A stretch of DNA of 64,000 nt from Pseudomonas sp. TH31. GTDB taxonomy: Bacteria > Pseudomonadota > Gammaproteobacteria > Pseudomonadales > Pseudomonadaceae. A program made the position numbers and the translations under genes. This document shows, one piece after another, positions 51,604-58,754 of this stretch. Numbering within the stretch: position 1 is the first letter of the stretch; every line of letters starts with the position of its first letter. The notes below the pieces were generated by a model. It saw only the letters and a list, made by a program, of their open reading frames with translations, did no database searches and was not told the origin of the DNA. The stretch covers positions 372,001 to 436,000 of the forward strand of contig NZ_JAEKEZ010000010.1 of NCBI RefSeq assembly GCF_016650815.1, in the 5' to 3' direction.

Positions 51604-51858
51604 TCACGCGGCCGTCATTTGCTCCCACCAGCCAATCAACCGGATGGCTTCTTCACTGCTGCTTCCGCAGACCTCGACATCGGCTTCGAAGGCCGAACAG
51701 ACTGCCGGGCGCTCTGCCTGGCCGAAAATATTGCACAGGTTTTCGACAGACAGTTGTACACAACGTTCTCCGGCGGCTTTGCCATCTGGCATGCCGGGAA
51801 TCGCTGAGCTGATGGAAGGGGCAATACAGCAGGCGCCACAGCCTTCACGGCATTTCAT
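51604..51858 (-). CDS. YkgJ-family cysteine cluster protein
   Basis: An 84-residue cytoplasmic protein with the metal-binding cysteines of the CxxCxxCC type, CREGCGACC near the start, and further cysteines in ERCVQL, NLCNIFGQ and AVCSAF. YkgJ-family proteins bind zinc or an iron-sulfur cluster; the role is unknown. I use the ATG at 51858 (MKCREGCGACC); the longer frame adds four residues from a weak start. The final WWEQMTAA is family-like. Confidence 0.85.
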   Translation of the reverse strand: MKCREGCGACCIAPSISSAIPGMPDGKAAGERCVQLSVENLCNIFGQAERPAVCSAFEADVEVCGSSSEEAIRLIGWWEQMTAA

Positions 51859-52024
51859 GACGACAAGCACCTCGCGACGGGCAATATGTAAAAGGGACGT
51901 GGCACAGAGTAACCGCTAAAACGACTGTTTAAAATTACCTGGGCCGCGGTTTTTTCGCTCAAGCGAACGTGACTGAGCAGTCTCCGACGAAGTGTCTGGC
52001 CTGCGGCTTACAGATGGACATGAT

Positions 52025-52498
52025 TTACTGCTTGAACTCGAACTCCAGCGCCGCACCTTCAACGTCTCGCCGCTCTTCGTTGCGCAGTTGCAGCTGCATT
52101 TCGTTGCTGATCAGACGACCATTGAGTTGGAACTGGCTGGTCTTGTCGCCGAACATTTGCGGCAGTACCCCGTCGTGTTTGGGCAACGGCACGGTACCGG
52201 AGGGCTTGAGCTGTTCGACCATGTGCTGAGGCAAGCTCAAGTCGAGACTGACGGGAGGCAGTTGGGTTTTCACCACTTCACTGGCCGGCTTGGACTTGGA
52301 AGCAATCGGCGGGCGTTTCTTTATCGGGGCGGCTTTCTTTTTGACCGGAGCCATTTTTTTGGTCGCAACCGGCTTCTTCGTCGTTGTCTGGGTGGTGTGG
52401 GTGGCCGGGTTTTCCTGAGCAGCCGCCATGACACCTTCCGGCAACACAGTCATCAACAGGCAAATCGACAGCCCGACGGCAGTAAAAATCGGTTTCAT
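52025..52498 (-). CDS. Exported Lys/Thr/Pro-rich protein
   Basis: A 157-residue protein with a signal peptide (MKPIFTAVGLSICLLM, cut after AAA), then a low-complexity stretch rich in Lys, Thr, Pro and Ala (TTTKKPVATKKMAPVKKK), then a folded-looking tail (SLDLSLPQHMVEQLKP, NGRLISNEMQLQLRNEE). Because of the Lys/Ala-rich region, similar Pseudomonas proteins are often wrongly named translation initiation factor 2; nothing here is a GTPase. It should be periplasmic and may bind polyanions such as LPS or nucleic acid, but this is a guess. Confidence 0.75.
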   Translation of the reverse strand: MKPIFTAVGLSICLLMTVLPEGVMAAAQENPATHTTQTTTKKPVATKKMAPVKKKAAPIKKRPPIASKSKPASEVVKTQLPPVSLDLSLPQHMVEQLKPSGTVPLPKHDGVLPQMFGDKTSQFQLNGRLISNEMQLQLRNEERRDVEGAALEFEFKQ

Positions 52499-52588
52499 GG
52501 ACCCAACGACGCTAACGGCAGAGGGCCATATGCTCGCTTGTTGGAAGCGACATGACAAGCGCGGGCAGTGGATGTCCTGCCCGCGAAA

Positions 52589-54028
52589 TCAAAAACCGCT
52601 GGCCGTCTCCTGACAGAGTTGAGTCGCGAGCAGGCCAAGGGTCATCAATGCACGCTCGGCCTCGCGGTTCCAGGGTGTGCCACAGTTCAGGCGAATGCAG
52701 TGATTGAACTGCTCCGTATTACTGAAAATCAGCCCCGGCGCAATACTGATGCCTTGCTGCAGTGCGCGCACATGCAACTCCTGAGTGTTGACCCGTCCCG
52801 GCAGGCTGACCCACAGAATGAAGCCTCCCGTTGGCCGGCTCATCTGCGTGCCTTCAGGGAAGTATTGCTGCACCGCCAACTGGAAAGCGCTGAGGTTTTT
52901 GCGGTACTCCTGACGGATATAGCGCAAATGCCGATCGTAGCCACCGTTTTCCAGGTACGCCGCGATGCCCATCTGCGTGACACTGCACGCCGAATGGGTG
53001 CTGAATGTTTGCAAACGCTGGATTTCCTGCTGGAACTTGCCGGCAATCATCCAGCCGATCCGCACCCCCGGCGACAGGGTTTTGGAGAAGCTTGAGCAAT
53101 AGATCACCCGATCCAAACGGTCGTAAGCCTTGAGCGCTTTGGTACGGCCCTGCTCAAACATCAATTCGCCGTAGATATCGTCTTCGACGATCTGGATGTC
53201 GAAATCCGAGGCCAGGCGCAGCAATTGCTTCTGGCGCTCTTCGGGCATGGTGCCGCCCAACGGATTACTCAGGCGAGTGGTCAACACCAAGGCCTTGATC
53301 GACCATTGGTTGGCCGCCAGTTGCAATGCTTCCAGGCTCATGCCGGTGGCGGGATCGCTGGGGATTTCGATGACTTTGAGCCCGAGCAGGTCGGCCAGTT
53401 GCAGCAGTCCGTAATACGTCGGGGACTCGGCGGCGATCAGGTCGCCCGGCCGGGTCAGGACCCGAAGCGACATCTGCAAGGCATCGACGCAACCGTGGGT
53501 GATCACCACTTCAGACGGATCGACCACCACGCCGGCATCGCGCATGCGGATCGCGACCTGACGGCGCAACGGTTCGAAACCGGGGCTGAACATGTAGCTG
53601 AACGCCCGCGGACTATGAAATCGAGTGACCTTGGCCAACTGCTGATGCAGCGCCCGCACCGGCAAATAGTCGACGCTCGGCACAGCAGCGCCCAGAGGGA
53701 AGACGCCCTCGCGGCGGGACTCGACCAATACTTGCTGAATGATGCTGCTGCGGGTAACCAGGCCAGGCCGTTCGACCCGGGCAATGTCGGGGGTAGGCGC
53801 GGTCAGGGCCGGGGTCTGGTGCACGTAATAACCGGACTGCGGCCGGGCGCGGATCAGGCCCTGGTCTTCGAGGTTGGCGTAAGCCTGCAATACCGTTGCA
53901 TGGCTGACATTGAGCTGCGAGCTCATCTTGCGCACCGAAGGCACGCGTTCCCCCGGTTGGTAGACACCACGGCGGATGTCCTCGGCCAGTTGCTGAGCAA
54001 TACGTTGGTAGAGCAAAAGATTGGTCAT
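52589..54028 (-). CDS. MocR-type regulator (GntR DNA-binding domain + aminotransferase fold)
   Basis: A 479-residue PLP-dependent regulator. Residues 1-70 are a GntR winged helix (YQPGERVPSVRKMSSQLNVS, ATVLQAYANLEDQGLI). Residues 95-475 are a fold-type I aminotransferase domain with NPLGGTMP, VEDDIYGELMFE and the PLP lysine in SSFSKTLSPGVRIGWM. Such proteins sense an amine or PLP vitamer and usually control a neighbouring transport or metabolic gene, often their own. None of the flanking genes is an obvious target. A partial operator dyad lies upstream. Confidence 0.9.
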   Translation of the reverse strand: MTNLLLYQRIAQQLAEDIRRGVYQPGERVPSVRKMSSQLNVSHATVLQAYANLEDQGLIRARPQSGYYVHQTPALTAPTPDIARVERPGLVTRSSIIQQVLVESRREGVFPLGAAVPSVDYLPVRALHQQLAKVTRFHSPRAFSYMFSPGFEPLRRQVAIRMRDAGVVVDPSEVVITHGCVDALQMSLRVLTRPGDLIAAESPTYYGLLQLADLLGLKVIEIPSDPATGMSLEALQLAANQWSIKALVLTTRLSNPLGGTMPEERQKQLLRLASDFDIQIVEDDIYGELMFEQGRTKALKAYDRLDRVIYCSSFSKTLSPGVRIGWMIAGKFQQEIQRLQTFSTHSACSVTQMGIAAYLENGGYDRHLRYIRQEYRKNLSAFQLAVQQYFPEGTQMSRPTGGFILWVSLPGRVNTQELHVRALQQGISIAPGLIFSNTEQFNHCIRLNCGTPWNREAERALMTLGLLATQLCQETASGF

Positions 54029-54093
54029 GACGCAGCACTCGATTTCACGGGCATTTTATTCTTGTGTGAAACAATACCGGAACAGTTTAGAAG

Positions 54094-54129
54094 TGTACGG
54101 GGACAGTTGCCACAATAGTCGACCGTACA
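54094..54129. promoter_or_regulatory. Candidate operator dyad upstream of the MocR gene
   Basis: TGTACGG at 54094-54100 and its inverse CCGTACA at 54123-54129 are separated by 22 bases, 66 bases from the start codon. MocR proteins bind as dimers to repeated sites in their own promoters, so autoregulation is plausible but untested. Confidence 0.35.
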
Positions 54130-54179
54130 GTGCAGTGTCAGTAAAATCTGTACTGCTTTGCGAAGCAATTGGCAGGCGC

Positions 54180-54213
54180 AAAAAAACCCGGCGCTGACTG
54201 ACAGGCCGGGTTG
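54180..54213 (-). terminator. Rho-independent terminator after the OmpA gene
   Basis: The stem AACCCGGC / GCCGGGTT lies after the OmpA-family gene, with a run of seven T on the minus strand. A REP pair separates it from the gene. Confidence 0.85.
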
Positions 54214-54222
54214 TAGCCGCTG

Positions 54223-54338
54223 CGTAGGAGCTGCGTAGGAGCTGTCGAGTGAAACGAGGCTGCGATCTTTTTACGTTCACTTGAGCCTCAAGCGAAAGAT
54301 CAAAAGATCGCAGCCTCGTTTCACTCGACAGCTCCTAC
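54223..54338. repeat. REP pair with tandem head duplication
   Basis: The left arm begins twice (GCGTAGGAGCTGCGTAGGA), then continues GTCGAGTGAAACGAGGCTGC...GATCTTTT; the right arm ends GACAGCTCCTAC at 54338. The core arm (from 54235) equals that of the element at 14973 over at least 37 bases. The duplication of about 11 bases is unique in the window. Confidence 0.85.
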
Positions 54339-54372
54339 AGGATTAACGGACAGCGCAATTGCGATGCAGCCC

Positions 54373-55185
54373 TTATCGGGCGGCGCCGAGCTGGCCTTTT
54401 TCGTCGGAGAACACAATTTCCACCCGACGGTTCTGCGCGCGACCGCGCTCAGTGGCGTTCACGTCTACCGGGTATTCATCGCCGTAGCCTTCGACCTGAA
54501 TGCGTTTGTCTTCGATGCCCAGGTCCATCAGCACATCTGCCACCGATTGCGCACGGTCGCGGGACAGCTTGAGATTGTCCTGCTTGCCGCCGGTGCTGTC
54601 GGTGTAGCCTTCGATTCGCACCACGCGCTTGGGATTGAGCTGCAGGAACTGAACGATCTTCAGCACCACACGGTTCGCCGAGTTCTTCAACTCTGCTTCG
54701 CCGGTGTCAAACAATACGTCGCCCAAGGTCATTACCAGCCCGCGATCGGTCTGGGTGGTGGCCAGCGCCACGATCTGTTCTTCCAGCCACTTGCCCTGCT
54801 GCTGCACGCTGAGCAATTTGGATTCGCGCAGAGCCAGTTGTAGCCGCTGACGCTCCAGTTCGAGTTTCGCAGCCTGCTCCTCGTTGAGCACCTGATTGGT
54901 GTGTTCGCGAGCAATTTCGCTGTAGCGCTGGCTCAGATACGCGTAATGCACCACGTCGTAACCGCTGCCCCAGTAGGTTGACAGACGATCGGCCCGAGCC
55001 AGGGACTCGCCGGCGCGGATGACGTCCTTGGGCGCGATACGCAGCACGTTGGAATCTTCCTTGACCTTCTGGAAGTCCGCACCCGCCTGCTGCAACGCGA
55101 CGTCGCTGTGCTGACCGGCGCAGCCATACAGGCTGGCGCAGCCTGCCAGGATCAAACCACCGATTGCTTTGGTCTTGAGGCTCAT
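54373..55185 (-). CDS. OmpA-family lipoprotein with N-terminal DUF4398-like helix
   Basis: A 270-residue lipoprotein. A signal peptide with lipobox GLILAGC ends at Cys15. A long helical region rich in Ala, Glu and Gln (about 30-145) follows, then an OmpA-type peptidoglycan-binding domain (about 150-265; LGDVLFDTGEAELKN, IEGYTDSTGGKQDNLKLSRD, GYGDEYPVDVN). It should link outer membrane and cell wall. It begins inside the stop of the DUF4398 gene (ATGA overlap), so the two form a coupled pair. Confidence 0.92.
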   Translation of the reverse strand: MSLKTKAIGGLILAGCASLYGCAGQHSDVALQQAGADFQKVKEDSNVLRIAPKDVIRAGESLARADRLSTYWGSGYDVVHYAYLSQRYSEIAREHTNQVLNEEQAAKLELERQRLQLALRESKLLSVQQQGKWLEEQIVALATTQTDRGLVMTLGDVLFDTGEAELKNSANRVVLKIVQFLQLNPKRVVRIEGYTDSTGGKQDNLKLSRDRAQSVADVLMDLGIEDKRIQVEGYGDEYPVDVNATERGRAQNRRVEIVFSDEKGQLGAAR

Positions 55186-55538
55186 TGGGCATCTCCCAGT
55201 TGCTTGCGCAGACGAGCGATGCGGGTATTGAGTACGTCCAACTGCTCCTGGCTCTTGAGGGTCAGGACCTTGGCTTCGGCCAGGCGCGCGTCCAGTTCGG
55301 CTTGTTCGGCCCGCATCCGCGCATTTCTGAAGGACTGGTCAGTCATGTTGCCCTTGGCACGGTTGAACTTGTCTTCGGCCAGTTTCAGTTCTGGCACATC
55401 GTCAACAGTGGCGCCAACGGCTTTGGCTTGTTCGAGTGCCTGTTCGGTCAGGCGTATTTGTTCATTCGGCGCCGGATCGGCTGCACAACCCGCCAGAGCC
55501 AGAACGGCCAGGGCAGCGAAAAGAGGTCGAATACTCAC
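55182..55538 (-). CDS. DUF4398 lipoprotein
   Basis: A 118-residue lipoprotein with lipobox ALAGC (Cys18) and a helical, charged body (EQIRLTEQALEQAKAVGAT, AEQAELDARLAEAKVLTL) typical of DUF4398. It is predicted to form a coiled coil in the periplasm. It precedes the OmpA-family gene with a 4-base overlap, an arrangement that suggests the two proteins work together in the envelope. Confidence 0.85.
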   Translation of the reverse strand: MSIRPLFAALAVLALAGCAADPAPNEQIRLTEQALEQAKAVGATVDDVPELKLAEDKFNRAKGNMTDQSFRNARMRAEQAELDARLAEAKVLTLKSQEQLDVLNTRIARLRKQLGDAQ

Positions 55539-55547
55539 TAAAAATCC

Positions 55548-56384
55548 CTACTGTTTTGGGGTACTGGCCGGTTGTGGCTGCAGTTGCTGTTGTTGCGCCT
55601 TCCAGCGCTCGATATTGCGTTGCAGCACGGCTTCCGTCAGTCCGGACGCGGGCAATTCTGTCATCTTTTTGGCCAGCTGTCCGCGCAACCAAGGATCGTT
55701 GCAGGCGGAGTTATGGGAAACCGCGAGGTACAGGCCAGGTTTATCGATGGGTTGCGGGTACGCCTGCAAGTCGTTGGCCATGCCCAGTGCCTGCGCGGCG
55801 GCCATGCCCGAGTAGCGCCCGGCGAGTACATATTCCACCTCACCCAACAGCAGTGTCTGAAAGGCTTGAGTCAGGTTTGGAGTGTGGACGAGAGTCAATT
55901 GCTGCTCGGCGAAAGTGCCAAATTCCTGGGTCAATCGAGCCTTTTGCGACACGGCGCCGGGATGTCCGTGCAGGTCTTTCGCCTCGCGATACGCCAGAGC
56001 CGAGCCCTTGCGAGTCCATACCAGGTAGTCGTTTTCCAGCAGCGGCGGATGGATGTAATCCAGGGTTTCCAGCTCATTGAGCGTCAACGGTGCGTCCGCC
56101 AGCATGTCCATGCGCCCGCTGCGCACTTCGTCCAGGGCCTGGGAGCGTTTACCGGCATAGAGCATTTCGATCTTGATGCCCAACTCCCCAGCCACTTGTT
56201 GCAACAAATCGGCACTGGCGCCGATCAAGTGCTTGGGGTTTTGCGGGTCTTGCCACAGGTACGGCGGTGCATCCGGGCTGCCGGTGACCACCAGGCGCTC
56301 GCACTTGCCGGCGGCGGCGGTTAGCCCCGGCAAAACCGCCAACCCCATCAGCAATGACCAGCCACATAGGCGACGCAGATCCAT
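55548..56384 (-). CDS. Periplasmic substrate-binding (SBP family 3-like) protein
   Basis: A 278-residue protein with a signal peptide (about 25 residues) and the two-lobe fold of amino-acid-type solute-binding proteins: VVTGSPDAPPYLWQDPQ, IGASADLLQQVAGELGI, GRMDMLADAPLTLNELE. No ABC permease or ATPase gene lies nearby, so it may be an orphan receptor or feed a signalling system. It ends with a Gln/Pro-rich tail (QQQQLQPQPASTPKQ). It starts the minus-strand series upstream of the DUF4398/OmpA genes by 9 bases, so it may be co-transcribed. Confidence 0.85.
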   Translation of the reverse strand: MDLRRLCGWSLLMGLAVLPGLTAAAGKCERLVVTGSPDAPPYLWQDPQNPKHLIGASADLLQQVAGELGIKIEMLYAGKRSQALDEVRSGRMDMLADAPLTLNELETLDYIHPPLLENDYLVWTRKGSALAYREAKDLHGHPGAVSQKARLTQEFGTFAEQQLTLVHTPNLTQAFQTLLLGEVEYVLAGRYSGMAAAQALGMANDLQAYPQPIDKPGLYLAVSHNSACNDPWLRGQLAKKMTELPASGLTEAVLQRNIERWKAQQQQLQPQPASTPKQ

Positions 56385-56461
56385 GGCAACACTCTCCCAC
56401 TCAAACCCGGTTATTTAGCCTGCAGGAACTGGTAGGAGCTGTGTAGCGCCTACGGAGGAAC

Positions 56462-56492
56462 AAAAAAACCCGACCAAAAGGTCGGGCTCTTT
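56462..56492 (-). terminator. Terminator after etfA
   Basis: A perfect stem CCCGACC / GGTCGGG has an AAAA loop, with an A run on one side and a partly T-rich tail on the other. It follows etfA by 19 bases and may work in both directions. Confidence 0.9.
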
Positions 56493-56510
56493 ATAAGTCA
56501 AGCGGCTGGA

Positions 56511-57455
56511 TTAGACCAGTTTCTCGAACTCAGGGATGGCTTCGAACAGGTCCGCCACCAGGCCGTAATCGGCCACCTGGAAGATTGGCGCTTCTTCGTC
56601 CTTGTTGATCGCAACGATCACCTTGGAGTCTTTCATGCCGGCCAGGTGCTGGATCGCGCCGGAGATACCGACCGCGATGTACAGCTGTGGAGCAACGATC
56701 TTGCCGGTTTGGCCGACCTGCATGTCGTTGGGTACGAAACCTGCGTCGACCGCGGCGCGGGAAGCGCCGACTGCCGCGCCCAGCTTGTCGGCCAGGGCGT
56801 ACAGGTGTTTGAAGTTGTCGCCGTTCTGCATGCCGCGACCGCCGGAAACGACGATTTTGGCAGCGGTCAGTTCAGGCCGATCGGACTTGGCCAGTTCTTC
56901 GCCAACGAAGCTGGAAATGCCAGCGTCGTGAGCAGCAGCAACCGCTTCAACCGAAGCCGAACCACCTTCAGCTGCAACCGGGTCGAAACCGGTAGCACGC
57001 ACGGTGATGACTTTCACCGAAGCGCTGGACTGAACGGTAGCGATGGCGTTACCCGCGTAGATCGGGCGCTTGAAGGTGTCAGCGCTTTCGACCGAGATGA
57101 TCTCGGAGATCTGGTCAACATCCAGGGTCGCGGCAACGCGCGGCAAGATGTTTTTACCGTTGGAAGTCGCGGCAGCCAGGATGTGGCTGTAGCTCTTGCC
57201 CCCGCCTTCTTGGGTGAGAGCAGCTACCAGCGGCGCTACGTTTTCCGGCAACTGGTGAGCGTAGGCGGCGTTGTCGGCCACCAGCACTTTAGCCACGCCA
57301 GCAATTTTCGCTGCGGCTTCAGCCACGGCGCCAACGCCCTGGCCAGCAACCAGAACGTGGATGTCACCACCGATTTTGGCGGCAGCGGCAACGGTGTTCA
57401 GCGTGGCCGGGGCCACTACTTTGTTGTCGTGTTCAGCGATTACCAAGATAGTCAT
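56511..57455 (-). CDS. etfA: Electron transfer flavoprotein alpha subunit
   Basis: EtfA forms with EtfB the soluble flavoprotein that carries electrons from acyl-CoA and other dehydrogenases. The 314-residue protein has the FAD-binding C-terminal part ([51 protein letters not shown]). Its start lies 2 bases after the etfB stop. The electrons go to the ubiquinone oxidoreductase encoded divergently. Confidence 0.97.
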   Translation of the reverse strand: MTILVIAEHDNKVVAPATLNTVAAAAKIGGDIHVLVAGQGVGAVAEAAAKIAGVAKVLVADNAAYAHQLPENVAPLVAALTQEGGGKSYSHILAAATSNGKNILPRVAATLDVDQISEIISVESADTFKRPIYAGNAIATVQSSASVKVITVRATGFDPVAAEGGSASVEAVAAAHDAGISSFVGEELAKSDRPELTAAKIVVSGGRGMQNGDNFKHLYALADKLGAAVGASRAAVDAGFVPNDMQVGQTGKIVAPQLYIAVGISGAIQHLAGMKDSKVIVAINKDEEAPIFQVADYGLVADLFEAIPEFEKLV

Positions 57456-57457
57456 GA

Positions 57458-58207
57458 TTAGATTACCTTCGCTTCGTTTTTCAGTTTCTCGACCAGTTCA
57501 GCCACCGACTTGACCTTGATACCCGCGCTGCGTGCAGCCGGCGCTTCGACTTTCACGGTCTTGTTGGTGGAGGCGGTGGAAACGCCCAAAGCTTCAGGAG
57601 TCAGCACTTCGAGAGGCTTCTTCTTGGCTTTCATGATGTTTGGCAGGGACGCGTAGCGCGGCTCGTTCAAACGCAGGTCGGTGGTGACGATGGCCGGCAG
57701 TTTCAGGGAAACGGTCTGCGCGCCGCCGTCGACTTCGCGGGTCACGGCAACGCTGTCGCCGGACACTTCGACTTTCGAAGCGAAGGTGCCCTGACCGTAG
57801 CCGCTCAATGCAGCGAGCATCTGGCCAGTCTGGTTGTTGTCGCTGTCGATGGCCTGTTTGCCGAGGATCACCAGCTGAGGCTGTTCCTTGTCGACAACCG
57901 CTTTCAACAGTTTGGCAACGGCCAGGGACGTCAGATCTTCAGCGGATTCGACGAGGATGGCGCGGTCGGCACCCAGAGCCAGCGCGGTGCGCAGTTGCTC
58001 TTGAGCGGTGGACGGGCCGATGGAGACGACGACGATTTCAGTCGCAACACCTTTCTCTTTCAGGCGTACGGCTTCTTCCACGGCGATTTCGCAGAACGGG
58101 TTCATCGACATCTTCACGTTAGCGAGGTCGACGCCGGAATTGTCCGCCTTGACGCGAACCTTGACGTTGTAATCCACAACGCGTTTGACAGCTACAAGAA
58201 CCTTCAT
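57458..58207 (-). CDS. etfB: Electron transfer flavoprotein beta subunit
   Basis: A 249-residue subunit of ETF that binds AMP structurally and contacts partner dehydrogenases. It starts [19 protein letters not shown] and includes the recognition loop [19 protein letters not shown] and [14 protein letters not shown], typical of EtfB. It is the first gene of the etfBA operon, transcribed away from the ETF:ubiquinone oxidoreductase gene over a 547-base gap with several symmetrical sites. Confidence 0.97.
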   Translation of the reverse strand: MKVLVAVKRVVDYNVKVRVKADNSGVDLANVKMSMNPFCEIAVEEAVRLKEKGVATEIVVVSIGPSTAQEQLRTALALGADRAILVESAEDLTSLAVAKLLKAVVDKEQPQLVILGKQAIDSDNNQTGQMLAALSGYGQGTFASKVEVSGDSVAVTREVDGGAQTVSLKLPAIVTTDLRLNEPRYASLPNIMKAKKKPLEVLTPEALGVSTASTNKTVKVEAPAARSAGIKVKSVAELVEKLKNEAKVI

Positions 58208-58495
58208 GGATTCCTCGTTACTCTCCGGTGAAAAGAAAGTCGCCTAGGCGAACCTGGCGGTTGATGCTCGTGGGCGCAAGGGCACCTCTAAAAACGCTGG
58301 CATCTGAACGGGGTGACACTGCCCAAAGCGAATGACGACCGTTCGTCAGTGGTGACTGACGAGTCATTCATTACCGCGGCGTGTAAACTGCGCGCCGAAT
58401 AATCGCTGCGCATCACCTTGTACTGCCATCGCCCTGTCTTTAGAGGTGCTCTTGAAACCAACAGTCAGCCTACGGCGAGCGCAAAACCGCCCGTA

Positions 58496-58525
58496 TATTG
58501 ACCGGAACACCTATTCCGGTCAATA
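58496..58525. promoter_or_regulatory. Perfect palindrome, possible operator
   Basis: TATTGACCGGAA and TTCCGGTCAATA are exact inverses around a 6-base spacer. There is no T tract, so it is not a terminator. It lies 75 bases before the -35 of the downstream gene. Confidence 0.5.
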
Positions 58526-58583
58526 CGGCAAAATGGCCAGTCATAAGCCGCGTTACTTTGATTTCTCTGGCCTGGAGCCAATT

Positions 58584-58597
58584 CAAACAAACGTTTG
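58584..58597. promoter_or_regulatory. PsrA-like operator box
   Basis: CAAACAAACGTTTG fits the PsrA consensus of Pseudomonas, (G/C)AAAC-N2-4-GTTT(G/C), with N4. It ends two bases before the -35 element of the promoter at 58600. PsrA is a fatty-acid-responsive TetR-family regulator of fatty acid oxidation genes, and an ETF route is a sensible target. Confidence 0.55.
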
Positions 58598-58599
58598 TA

Positions 58600-58628
58600 T
58601 TGGACGCTAGGAGTGGTGTAGATATAAT
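58600..58628 (+). promoter_or_regulatory. Sigma-70 promoter of the ETF:ubiquinone oxidoreductase gene
   Basis: TTGGAC at 58600-58605, a 17-base spacer, and a perfect TATAAT at 58623-58628 make a near-consensus promoter, leaving a leader of about 120 bases before the GTG start at 58755. Confidence 0.75.
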
Positions 58629-58754
58629 GCGCCACCTAGAGAGAAAGGTGGTTCATCGATTGTCCACTTCCGGCATTGCGCTGGGGTTCATGGATGCGAC
58701 ACCAAACCTCCATATTAGAAAAAAAACTGTTGAGCCTTGAGTAGGAGATAACCT

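Larger units (their letters stand above)
54029..54372. other. Intergenic region upstream of the MocR regulator gene, 344 bases
   Basis: The first 150 bases hold the MocR promoter with a dyad TGTACGG / CCGTACA; then come the terminator of the OmpA transcript (54180-54213) and a REP pair (54223-54338). There is no gene. Confidence 0.6.
58208..58754. other. etfB/ETF-QO divergent regulatory region, 547 bases
   Basis: No gene is supported. The region contains an 11-base inverted repeat pair (58282-58292 and 58439-58449), a nested double dyad (58330-58369), a perfect 12-base-arm palindrome (58496-58525), a PsrA-like box (58584-58597) and a near-consensus promoter for the oxidoreductase gene. Confidence 0.7.

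Noticed and set aside
52025..52498. Translation initiation factor 2
   Set aside because: Similarity is limited to Lys/Ala-rich low complexity; a signal peptide and lack of GTPase motifs argue against it.
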